From Rhodococcus sp. OK302 (GTDB lineage Bacteria > Actinomycetota > Actinomycetes > Mycobacteriales > Mycobacteriaceae): a stretch of 64,000 nucleotides of DNA. The stretch lies in contig NZ_NPJZ01000001.1 in assembly GCF_002245895.1 (NCBI RefSeq), positions 558,001 to 622,000 of the forward strand, given 5' to 3'. Below the pieces are notes generated by a model that saw only the letters and a program-made list of their open reading frames with translations, had not been told where the DNA came from and did no database searches. Of the stretch, positions 7,996-15,669 are shown piece after piece (positions within the stretch are counted from its first letter, which is position 1; each line of letters opens with the position of its first letter). Position numbers and translations under genes: made by a program.

Positions 7996-9135
7996 ATGAC
8001 GACTTCGACCACCGATCAGGAAGATGTTCGCGAGATTGTCGCGAAAGAATCGCCCACTCGATTTGCCCGAGGCTGGCATTGCTTGGGCCTTTCCCGTGAG
8101 TTCAAGGATGGAAAACCCCACTCGATCAACGCTTTCGGTACCAAGCTCGTCGTTTTCGCGGGAGAAAGCGGTGAGCTGAAAATCCTGGACGCGTACTGCC
8201 GTCACATGGGTGGAGACTTGTCCCAGGGCGAGATCAAGGGCGATTCGGTTGCGTGTCCGTTCCACGACTGGCGCTGGGGCGGCAACGGCAAATGTACGGG
8301 TATCCCCTACGCCCGCCGCGTACCGCCACTGGCGAAAACCCGCGCCTGGCCGACGCTCGATCAGGACGGAATGTTGTTCGTCTACAACGATCCGGAGGGT
8401 AACCCGCCGCCGCCCGAGGTTGCGCCGCCGCGCATTCTCGGTGCATTGTCCGACGGCTGGACGGATTGGAAGGGCTTCAAGCAGATCGTCGTCAACACCA
8501 ACTGCCGTGAACTCATCGACAACAACGTCGACATGGCCCACTTCTTCTACATCCACAAGTCATTTCCCACGTTCTTCAAGAATGTGTTCGAAGGCCACGT
8601 GGCCGCTCAGTACATGAACGGAGTGGGCCGCGACGATTTCCGTCGGCCCGCCGCGGCCGGTGAACCGAAGCTGTCCGGAAACAGTTCGTCGGCAGCGTAT
8701 TACGGTCCGTCCTTCATGATCGACGAGTTGACGTACCACTACGAGAACTTCGATATCGAGTCGGTTCTGCTCAACTGCCACTACCCGATCGACGCGAACT
8801 CGTTTGTGTTGACGTACGGCGTCATCGTCAAGAACTCCGAGCATCTCGACGGTGCCGCGGCGACCAATATGGCCGAGAGCATGAGCGGGTTCATCAGCAC
8901 CGGTTTCGAGCAGGACGTCGAAATCTGGAAGAACAAGGCCCGCATCGACAATCCGCTTCTGTGCGACGAAGACGGACCGGTGTACCAGCTGCGTCGGTGG
9001 TACGAGCAGTTCTACGTCGACGTCGCCGACATCACCCCGGACATGGTGGACCGCTTCGAATTCGAACTCGACACCACCCGCCCGGTCGAGGCCTGGCGCC
9101 AAGAGGTTGCCGAGAACATGGCGGCACGAGTGTGA
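7996..9135 (+). CDS. kshA: 3-ketosteroid 9-alpha-hydroxylase, Rieske oxygenase subunit
   Basis: This is the oxygenase component that hydroxylates C9 of 3-ketosteroids; together with KstD it opens ring B. The Rieske [2Fe-2S] ligands are C68-x-H70 and C87-x2-H90 (CRH...CPFH). The mononuclear iron site is seen as N176-x2-D179-x2-H182-x4-H187 (NNVDMAHFFYIH). The length of 379 aa matches KshA. I chose ATG 7996 with GGAG at 7986-7989; an in-frame ATG at 7984 is possible. Its reductase partner KshB is not in the window. The stop overlaps a small Cys-containing gene by four bases. Confidence 0.88.
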   Translation: MTTSTTDQEDVREIVAKESPTRFARGWHCLGLSREFKDGKPHSINAFGTKLVVFAGESGELKILDAYCRHMGGDLSQGEIKGDSVACPFHDWRWGGNGKCTGIPYARRVPPLAKTRAWPTLDQDGMLFVYNDPEGNPPPPEVAPPRILGALSDGWTDWKGFKQIVVNTNCRELIDNNVDMAHFFYIHKSFPTFFKNVFEGHVAAQYMNGVGRDDFRRPAAAGEPKLSGNSSSAAYYGPSFMIDELTYHYENFDIESVLLNCHYPIDANSFVLTYGVIVKNSEHLDGAAATNMAESMSGFISTGFEQDVEIWKNKARIDNPLLCDEDGPVYQLRRWYEQFYVDVADITPDMVDRFEFELDTTRPVEAWRQEVAENMAARV

Positions 9136-9365
9136 GTAACGCTGCCCAGATCACGTGCGGGACTTGCTCCGGCAGCGTCACTGTCGAGAAGAACAGTTGG
9201 CATCACACGACGGTGCAGTGGGATGCGGACACTCTCGCCCACTGCACCGAATTGAGCGGCCCCGACACCGCCGTCCACAATATCGCCGGGATGCGGGATT
9301 GCCCTCGACTCCGCGAAGCCATCAAACGTGCAGTAATCGGCGGAGAATTCGGCGACTTGGACTGA
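9132..9365 (+). CDS. small Cys-motif protein coupled to kshA, 77 aa
   Basis: I do not recognise the family. The GTG start at 9132 overlaps the kshA stop (GTGA), implying translational coupling. The protein begins with a CGTC pair near the N-terminus and has further Cys in AHCTE and RDCPRL. This could suit a small ferredoxin-like or metal-binding protein, but there is no clear iron-sulfur signature. Its tight linkage suggests a role accompanying the KshA reaction, for example electron transfer or assembly; this is inference only. Confidence 0.7.
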   Translation: MSNAAQITCGTCSGSVTVEKNSWHHTTVQWDADTLAHCTELSGPDTAVHNIAGMRDCPRLREAIKRAVIGGEFGDLD

Positions 9366-9366
9366 G

Positions 9367-9990
9367 CTAGCTGACGATCACGACGTGCAGATTACGCGGG
9401 CCGTGGACACCTTCGACTCGCTCCAACTCGATGTCGGAGGTGGCCGACGGCCCGCTGATCATGGTGGTGGGCCGCTCGGGAGTCAGCTTTGCCATCGCTT
9501 CCGGCACACCGACTTCCACGCTCTCCCCGAAGACCACGCAGATGTGCGTATCCGGCACGAGCGTCAACGCACGGCGTCCCTGATCCGGGCCGGCATCAAG
9601 AAAGATGGTGCCGGTTTCAGCGCAGGACACTGCCGATCCTGTGATCACGGCGTCCAACCTCTCGAGTTCGGGCGCCGGCACATCGGAACTGTCCACGACA
9701 AGCTCGTCGTAGAAATCTGCAACCCAGGTGCGATCCAGGCCGGCCGGGATCCCGACGATCTTCAAAGCGTTTGCAGCAAGAATGTCGGCAATTGTTTCCG
9801 CGATACCTGTCGCGGCGCACTGGTGGACGTACGCCTTGTAATCCACCAGTCGGTCGACAAAAAGGTCGATGCGTTCGTCATCGGGAAGCGTTCTGCCGGT
9901 GCGATAATTCCGGGGAATTTCCGCATCGACTGCCGGAGCCAGAGTGATGGCGTCCCGAATACGTCCGAGCACCAGATCACGTGAATTCAC
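9367..9990 (-). CDS. lutC: LutC/YkgG-type LUD-domain protein of lactate oxidation
   Basis: This is the third subunit of the LutABC L-lactate oxidation system. The LUD fold is visible from AVITGSAVSCAETGTIFLD (the conserved AETGT motif) and LVPDTHICVV near the C-terminus. It starts at GTG 9990, overlapping the lutB stop by four bases. The 207-residue length fits LutC. The open frame extends further upstream but that part lies inside lutB. Together the three Lut proteins convert lactate to pyruvate. Confidence 0.88.
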   Translation of the reverse strand: MNSRDLVLGRIRDAITLAPAVDAEIPRNYRTGRTLPDDERIDLFVDRLVDYKAYVHQCAATGIAETIADILAANALKIVGIPAGLDRTWVADFYDELVVDSSDVPAPELERLDAVITGSAVSCAETGTIFLDAGPDQGRRALTLVPDTHICVVFGESVEVGVPEAMAKLTPERPTTMISGPSATSDIELERVEGVHGPRNLHVVIVS

Positions 9991-11525
9991 TTCTCTGCCT
10001 TCCCGTCGCTGTCTGGATGCGCTCCGCGACGCGCCTGATCCAGTGCCGCGCGGCCTTCGTCGGAATCCCACCAGGATCGAAATGTTTGTTTGGGCGGTGC
10101 CGGAATATCCCGGGCTGCGGTCCAACCGTTCAACGGCGGTGGGAGCGTCGAGATCTTTCCCTTCTTACCGGCCACGATGCGGCCCAGCCCCGCAGCTTTC
10201 TGCGCGGCCGTCCACCGCGTCGACGACGACATCGCGTACGACGCGGCCTTCATCGCCAAAGCCTCTGCGGTGACGCCTGATTGCTCAACCTTCTGATGGC
10301 GCAGTTCCACCAGCAATGACGGGATGTCGATCTTGACGGGACACGCGTCGAAGCAAGCCCCGCACAGCGTCGACGCGAACGGAAGCGTCGAGTTCGGGTC
10401 GTCCTTGCCGTGCATGCCCGCCAATTGTGGTGTCAGCACTGCACCGATCGGACCGGGATAGGTCGATCCGTATGCGTGGCCGCCGGTGCGCTCGTAGACG
10501 GGGCACACGTTCAGGCATGCCGAGCATCGGATGCAGTTGAGTGCTTCGCGACCGATCTTGTCGGCCAGTGCTGCCGTGCGCCCGTTATCGAGGAGTACGA
10601 GGTGGAACTCTTGCGGCCCGTCGCCAGGTGTGACGCCGGTCCACATCGAGGTATACGGATTCATGCGCTCGCCGGTCGAGGACCGCGGCAATAGTTGAAG
10701 AAAGACTTCGAGGTCCCGATACGTCGGCAAGATCTTCTCGATCCCCATCACCGTGATCAGGGTCTTCGGCAATGTGAGGCACATTCGGCCGTTGCCCTCG
10801 GATTCGACGACCGTGAGCGTTCCGGTGTCGGCGATCCCGAAGTTGGCACCCGAAATCGCGACCGGCGTAGTCATAAATTTGTGGCGCAAGAACTTTCGGG
10901 CTGCGGCAGCAAGTTCCGCCGGGTTGTCGCCGAGTTCCGGATCCACGTCGGGCATTTCGCGGAGGAAGATTTCCCGGATCTCCGAGCGATTGCGGTGGAT
11001 CGCCGGCACCAGGATGTGCGACGGTTTGTCGTGGCCGAGTTGGACGATCAGTTCGGCGAGATCTGTTTCGTAGGCTGTGATGCCCTGGGTTTCGAGGTGC
11101 TCGTTGAGGCCGATCTCCTGCGTTGCCATCGACTTGACCTTGATGACTTCATCGGAGCCGGTCGTCTTGACCAGTTCGGTCACAATTGCATTGGCCTCGT
11201 TGGCATCTGCCGCCCAGTGAACCGTGCCGCCGCGTGCAATGACTGCAGCTTCGAACTGTTCGAGCAGTTCCGGCAACCGCGCCATGACGTCGGTCTTGAT
11301 CGCAGATCCCGCGTCGCGCAACTCTTCCCAGTCGGGTAGCTCTTCCGTCACGTGAATCCGCTTGGCCCGGATGGTGTGGGTGGCTTTGCCGATGTTGCGA
11401 CGCAATTGAGCATTGGCCAACTCGTGATGCGCAGCGGCGGGAAACTTTTCGGCGCCGCGGAGGAATCCCGCCCCTTCGGGCGAACGCGGCGGGAAGCTGG
11501 GCAATCCCAGAGTCACGGCGCTCAT
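9987..11525 (-). CDS. lutB: LutB-type iron-sulfur lactate oxidation protein
   Basis: This is a 512-residue LUD-domain protein fused to a ferredoxin-like region. The N-terminal LUD half shows VKSMATQEIGLNEHL and GIADTGTLTVVES. Two 4Fe-4S motifs follow: CIRCSACLNVCP and CGACFDACP. Family knowledge makes it the central electron-transferring subunit of LutABC. The ATG at 11525 overlaps the lutA stop (ATGA), and the stop overlaps lutC, so the three genes form one tightly coupled operon. Confidence 0.9.
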   Translation of the reverse strand: MSAVTLGLPSFPPRSPEGAGFLRGAEKFPAAAHHELANAQLRRNIGKATHTIRAKRIHVTEELPDWEELRDAGSAIKTDVMARLPELLEQFEAAVIARGGTVHWAADANEANAIVTELVKTTGSDEVIKVKSMATQEIGLNEHLETQGITAYETDLAELIVQLGHDKPSHILVPAIHRNRSEIREIFLREMPDVDPELGDNPAELAAAARKFLRHKFMTTPVAISGANFGIADTGTLTVVESEGNGRMCLTLPKTLITVMGIEKILPTYRDLEVFLQLLPRSSTGERMNPYTSMWTGVTPGDGPQEFHLVLLDNGRTAALADKIGREALNCIRCSACLNVCPVYERTGGHAYGSTYPGPIGAVLTPQLAGMHGKDDPNSTLPFASTLCGACFDACPVKIDIPSLLVELRHQKVEQSGVTAEALAMKAASYAMSSSTRWTAAQKAAGLGRIVAGKKGKISTLPPPLNGWTAARDIPAPPKQTFRSWWDSDEGRAALDQARRGAHPDSDGKAEK

Positions 11526-12271
11526 GCGTGCACCCGGCTTTCCACCGAAGCCAGGATCTCCGCCAGGTGAATCGTCTTGGTGCCCATCTGCAACCGCGAC
11601 AGTCCACCGCCGATATGCATCAGACACGAGGAGTCTCCCGCGCTGCAAAACTCTGCTCCGGTGTCGGCAACGTGGCGAATCTTGTCCGCCAACATCGCCG
11701 TCGAAGTTTCGGCATTCTTGATAGCGAAGGTACCGCCGAATCCGCAGCAGGAATCCGCTTCGGGGAGTTCCACCAGATCGATGTCCCGCACGTTACGCAG
11801 CAACTGCAACGGCTTGTCTCCCACTCTCAACATGCGTAGCGAGTGACAGGTCGGGTGATAGGTGACGCGATGGGGGAAGTACGCACCGACGTCGGTGACG
11901 CCGAGGACATCCACCAGAAACTCGGAGAGCTCGTACGTCTTTGCCTTCACCGTCTTCACTTGCCCGCACAGAGATGCAGTTCCGTATCGCTCGGCAACGA
12001 TCTCGTGCTGATGACGAACCGAGCCCACACACGATCCGGACGGAGCGACGACGGCATCGATCGAGATGTCGCCGAATGTGTCGGCGTAGTTCGTAACCAA
12101 CGGCAACGCTTCCGGCTGATAGCCGGTGTTGACGTGCATCTGCCCGCAGCATGTCTGCCCGGACGGAAACACGACGTCGTGCCCGAGCCTGGTGAGCAGG
12201 AGGGCCGTGGCCTTGGCTGCGTCGGGGAACATCGTGTCCCCGATACAGGTGGCGAACAGTGCGACGCGCAT
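11522..12271 (-). CDS. lutA: LutA-type CCG-domain lactate oxidation protein
   Basis: This is a 249-aa protein with two CCG cysteine-rich domains (TCCGQMHVNTG and DSCCGFGGTF), which bind iron-sulfur clusters in LutA/GlpC-like proteins. It starts at ATG 12271 (MRVALFATCIG), the canonical LutA opening. It is first in the lutABC operon, with the palindromic operator 22-36 bp upstream of the start. It is divergent from the permease gene. Confidence 0.9.
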   Translation of the reverse strand: MRVALFATCIGDTMFPDAAKATALLLTRLGHDVVFPSGQTCCGQMHVNTGYQPEALPLVTNYADTFGDISIDAVVAPSGSCVGSVRHQHEIVAERYGTASLCGQVKTVKAKTYELSEFLVDVLGVTDVGAYFPHRVTYHPTCHSLRMLRVGDKPLQLLRNVRDIDLVELPEADSCCGFGGTFAIKNAETSTAMLADKIRHVADTGAEFCSAGDSSCLMHIGGGLSRLQMGTKTIHLAEILASVESRVHA

Positions 12272-12292
12272 GTGATCTCCGCAATCTGTCGA

Positions 12293-12307
12293 TGTGGTCA
12301 GACCACA
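12293..12307. promoter_or_regulatory. FadR-type operator before lutA
   Basis: TGTGGTCAGACCACA is a perfect palindrome around a central A. It contains the TNGTNNNACNA core known for FadR/LldR-type GntR regulators. It lies 22 bp upstream of lutA and has a twin before the permease gene. Confidence 0.8.
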
Positions 12308-12404
12308 GTAAAGCACGGTCAGGGGCCTAGGTAACCGGAATACCCCGAAAAATAGAAAAATTCGCACAACACTCGATTGTGAGCCGGGTCATGGTGTACG
12401 TTCC

Positions 12405-12419
12405 TGTGGTCCGACCACA
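12405..12419. promoter_or_regulatory. FadR-type operator before the lactate permease
   Basis: TGTGGTCCGACCACA differs from the site before lutA only at the central base. It lies 54 bp upstream of the permease GTG. The pair strongly suggests one regulator controls both divergent transcripts, most likely the FadR-type protein encoded at 14163. Confidence 0.8.
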
Positions 12420-12472
12420 CAGACCGTCATTGCAACCGCTGACCTCGGCGGTGCCGTCGTCAGGAGATACTT

Positions 12473-14140
12473 GTGGCTACCGAATTACTCGCGGTGAGTT
12501 TCACGCCGTCCACCACCGCGATCGGCGGGTCGTTGACCGCGTCTGCGCTCGTCGGGCTTCTACCCTTGGCGACGTTCTTCGTCCTGCTCGCCGGCTTCAA
12601 ACTCAAGGCGTGGTACTCCGGACTCGGCGCATTGGCCGTCGCAGCAGTCGTCGCTGTCGTCGGCTTCGACATGCCCACGTCACTGACCGCACTGTCTGCG
12701 CTCCAAGGAATCACCTTCGGACTTTTCCCGGTGATGTGGATCGTCGTTACCGCAATCTGGTTCTACGAATTGACCGTAGTCAGTGGACGTTTCGAGGATC
12801 TACGACGTGTATTCAATACCGTCGGACGCGGCGACATGCGAGTGCAAGCCATGCTCATCGCGTTCTGTTTCGGCGGAATGCTCGAAGCCCTGGCCGGTTT
12901 CGGCGCACCGGTAGCTATTACCGGCGCGATGCTCATCGCACTCGGGATGCCGCCGATTCGTGCCGCTGTGACCGTCCTGGTTGCCAACACTGCACCGGTT
13001 GCCTTCGGCGCCATGGCAATTCCGATCACCACTGCCGGGAACCTGACCGGCATTCCGGCCACCGAGATCGCCGCCGTTGTCGGACGACAAACCCCCATCC
13101 TCGCGCTGTTCGTCCCCCTCTTGCTCCTGTTCCTGGTCGACGGCAAACGCGGCCTGAAGCAGGTCTGGCCCATCGCCCTGGTCACCGGCGCGGTATTCGC
13201 CTTCGCCCAGTTCTGGTGCTCCAGCCATTTCTCGTACGAACTCACCGACGTGGTCGCTTCACTTGCCGGCCTCGCAGCAGCCGTCGCCATGCTTCGTTTC
13301 TGGCATCCCAAGACGCCTGACGATCAGCGATCCAAGGTCGAACCCGAGCACCTCGGCGCACCGCGAACCTTCATGGCACTGTTCCCGTATCTCCTGGTTG
13401 TGGTGGTGTTTGGCGTCGCCAAGCTCTGGACTGCAGGGTTCGACCTCGCCGGCTGGTTGAGCAAGACCGACCGGAAGATCGAATGGCCGGGACTGTACGG
13501 AAACTTGCTGACAGGCACCGGCGATCCCTCGTCGAGCGCGATCTACACGTTCTCCTGGCTCTCGAATCCCGGCACACTGCTGTTGATCTGCGGTGTCATC
13601 GTCACCGCCGTGTACGGATTCTGGACACACGACGGCCGGTTCCCGCTGACTCCAAGACAGTCAGTGGCGACCTTCGGAGCCACCGTCGTCAAGATGCGCC
13701 TTGCCATTGCTACCGTCGCCACGGTGCTCGGCCTGAGTTACGTCATGAACCAATCAGGACAGACAGTGTCGATCGGCACCTGGCTGGCCGGCACCGGCGC
13801 GGCCTTCGCGTTCTTCTCCCCGATTCTGGGTTGGCTGGGCACCGCCGTGACCGGCTCGGACACGTCCGCGAATGCACTATTCGCCAAACTGCAGCAGGTC
13901 GCCGGCCAAACGGCAGGTATCGACCCGACCCTGTTGGTGGCTGCCAATACCTCCGGCGGCGTCGTCGGCAAACTCGTGAGCCCCCAGAACCTCACGATCG
14001 CTGCCACGGCCGTCGGCCAGATCGGCAGCGAACCCATCCTCTTGCGCAAGGTCATCGGATACAGCCTCGCCATGCTCCTCATCCTGTGCACGCTCGTGTA
14101 TCTGCAGTCCACACCCGTCCTGTCGTGGATGCTCCCGTAG
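12473..14140 (+). CDS. lldP: L-lactate permease (LctP/LldP family)
   Basis: This is a 555-aa polytopic membrane protein of the lactate permease family, importing lactate (and often glycolate) by proton symport. Around 12-14 hydrophobic segments are visible. Family blocks include GGMLEALAGFGAPVAITGAM and ALFAKLQQVAGQTAGIDPTL with NTSGGVVGKLVSPQN. GTG 12473 lies just downstream of an AGGAGA box at 12462-12467. It is divergent from lutABC and followed by its likely regulator, so uptake, oxidation and control of lactate are together. Confidence 0.92.
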   Translation: MATELLAVSFTPSTTAIGGSLTASALVGLLPLATFFVLLAGFKLKAWYSGLGALAVAAVVAVVGFDMPTSLTALSALQGITFGLFPVMWIVVTAIWFYELTVVSGRFEDLRRVFNTVGRGDMRVQAMLIAFCFGGMLEALAGFGAPVAITGAMLIALGMPPIRAAVTVLVANTAPVAFGAMAIPITTAGNLTGIPATEIAAVVGRQTPILALFVPLLLLFLVDGKRGLKQVWPIALVTGAVFAFAQFWCSSHFSYELTDVVASLAGLAAAVAMLRFWHPKTPDDQRSKVEPEHLGAPRTFMALFPYLLVVVVFGVAKLWTAGFDLAGWLSKTDRKIEWPGLYGNLLTGTGDPSSSAIYTFSWLSNPGTLLLICGVIVTAVYGFWTHDGRFPLTPRQSVATFGATVVKMRLAIATVATVLGLSYVMNQSGQTVSIGTWLAGTGAAFAFFSPILGWLGTAVTGSDTSANALFAKLQQVAGQTAGIDPTLLVAANTSGGVVGKLVSPQNLTIAATAVGQIGSEPILLRKVIGYSLAMLLILCTLVYLQSTPVLSWMLP

Positions 14141-14162
14141 GCGCCACCTAGGCTCTTGGCTC

Positions 14163-14873
14163 ATGCCCTCCGATTCGAGTCCACGCGCGTGGGAACAAGT
14201 TCTGAGCCACCTGGAGAAGAGGCTGACGTCGGGTGAGGTCCGCCCGGGTCAGCGCCTTCCGGGTGAACGCGTCCTTGCAGCAGAACTCGGCGTCGGCCGG
14301 TCCTCCGTCCGGGAAGCGTTGCGCGTCATGGAAGCACTCGGACTTCTCAAGGCGCAGACGGGATCCGGCCCGACGTCGGGTGCCATGATCGTCGCCCGAC
14401 CCACCGGCGGCATGACCATGCTCATGCGCATGCAGGTTGCAGCACAAGGCTTTCCGGTTTCCGACGTCGTAAAGACGCGTTTGGTTCTCGAAGCCGAAGT
14501 CATGGCGACGCTTGCCCGCTTGCAGCCCACACCGGACCTCGGCAGTGCCGTCGAACTGCTCGACTCCATGGAGAACCTCGACCTCACTGCGGATGAGTTC
14601 CTCATCCTCGACGCCCAGTTCCACGTTGCCATGGCAGATGCCGCGGGCAACCAGGTTGTCGCAGCGATGATGGCCGGACTGCGCGAGTCCATCGAGGCCT
14701 ACGTGCTCTCGGGGGTACAGCTCGATTCCTGGCCGACCACCTGCTCACGCCTGCGGCACGAACACCGCGGACTGGTGGAAGCTATCCAGGCCGGAGACCC
14801 GGACCTCGCACGTGAGCGGATCACCAGTCATATCCGTGGGTACTACGCCGAAAGCGCTCACTCGGGGAGCTGA
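14163..14873 (+). CDS. lldR: FadR/LldR-type GntR regulator of lactate genes
   Basis: This 236-residue protein has an N-terminal GntR winged helix (LPGERVLAAELGVGRSSVREALRVMEALGLL) and a C-terminal FCD helical domain whose metal/effector residues include the Asp/His in DAQFHVAMA and late HEHRGLVEAI. It lies 22 bp downstream of the permease gene on the same strand. Two matching TNGTNNNACNA operators sit before lutA and the permease. Lactate-responsive repression is the likely mode, by analogy to LldR of corynebacteria. Confidence 0.87.
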   Translation: MPSDSSPRAWEQVLSHLEKRLTSGEVRPGQRLPGERVLAAELGVGRSSVREALRVMEALGLLKAQTGSGPTSGAMIVARPTGGMTMLMRMQVAAQGFPVSDVVKTRLVLEAEVMATLARLQPTPDLGSAVELLDSMENLDLTADEFLILDAQFHVAMADAAGNQVVAAMMAGLRESIEAYVLSGVQLDSWPTTCSRLRHEHRGLVEAIQAGDPDLARERITSHIRGYYAESAHSGS

Positions 14874-14927
14874 ACCGGGGGTGGTAATTGCACCTCCCGA
14901 AGTCGTGTACTGTTGGTTTTACACCGA

Positions 14928-15001
14928 CGCGGGGTGGAGCAGCTCGGTAGCTCGCTGGGCTCATAACCCAGAGGTCGCAGGTTCAAATCCTGTCCCCGCT
15001 A
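14928..15001 (+). tRNA. initiator tRNA-fMet (CAT)
   Basis: A cloverleaf can be drawn with anticodon CAT at 14962-14964. The first base C14928 does not pair with U at position 72 (15000), and the anticodon stem has three consecutive G-C pairs next to the loop; both are marks of an initiator tRNA. The T-arm GGTTCAAATCC is present. The CCA end is not encoded. A strong terminator begins 6 bp downstream. Confidence 0.95.
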
Positions 15002-15006
15002 CAAAG

Positions 15007-15047
15007 ATGGCCCGTAAGTTGCGATTCACTCGCAACTTACGGGCCAT
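15007..15047 (+). terminator. rho-independent terminator of tRNA-fMet
   Basis: This is a perfect 17-bp inverted repeat (15007-15023 and 15031-15047) with a 7-base loop, followed by AGTTTTAT. It lies immediately after the tRNA. It may also terminate the converging sortase transcript. Confidence 0.85.
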
Positions 15048-15077
15048 AGTTTTATGTCTAGGTGGGTTATGTCCAGG

Positions 15078-15656
15078 TCAGGACCCCACCAACTGAGCGA
15101 CCACTATGTAGTTGTCGTCGGTCGGCTCCCCATCACGGACATCGCAATTGGCGAGGATCAAGCGCCCGGCAACCGATTCACGCAACTCATGTGCCCCCAG
15201 CAGAGTCCCCTTGCGCAGTGGACCAGCCGTCTCGACGACGTACTCCAGCACACCGGCAGACGTACTCAACACAACGCGGTCACCGGGTTCAACCACGCCC
15301 AAGGCCCGGAACGGGGCATCTCTCGTGGAGTAGTTGTGTCCGACCACCACGACGGTTTGGGTAGCCGAGGTGCCCGGCGTTCCGCTTTCGCCCCACCACA
15401 CCGGAAGCTCGTCGACCGGGTTCAACTGCTGTCCGCTCTCCCCGCCCCGCATCAATTTCTCGGGGTGCAGTGGACTGCTCAGATAGGTCACTCCGTCGGG
15501 TGATCGCAGCTCGATGTGGTCAGGTTCCGCCGGTTCGACAGTCGCCGACGCCGGTGGAGCCGCAATGTGCGACTCCACCGGCGAACGATCCGGCAGCGAC
15601 CCTGCCCCGATGCCCGAGCAGCCTGGCACCAGGATTGCCAGCGCCGCCACCGCCAT
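15078..15656 (-). CDS. class F sortase-like lipoprotein
   Basis: This is a 192-aa sortase-fold protein. It has a short hydrophobic N-terminus with a lipobox-like VPGC, then a Pro/Ala-rich linker. The sortase core includes WWGESGTPG, VVVVGHN (candidate catalytic His) and LILANCD (candidate catalytic Cys). The Arg normally found about nine residues after the Cys in class F sortases is not evident; only DVRDG at Cys+3 is present. ATG 15656 is chosen, 14 bp after the upstream gene's stop; no clear Shine-Dalgarno is seen. It probably acts on the Ala-rich wall protein encoded just upstream. Confidence 0.75.
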   Translation of the reverse strand: MAVAALAILVPGCSGIGAGSLPDRSPVESHIAAPPASATVEPAEPDHIELRSPDGVTYLSSPLHPEKLMRGGESGQQLNPVDELPVWWGESGTPGTSATQTVVVVGHNYSTRDAPFRALGVVEPGDRVVLSTSAGVLEYVVETAGPLRKGTLLGAHELRESVAGRLILANCDVRDGEPTDDNYIVVAQLVGS

Positions 15657-15669
15657 CAGGTGGCGGCAT

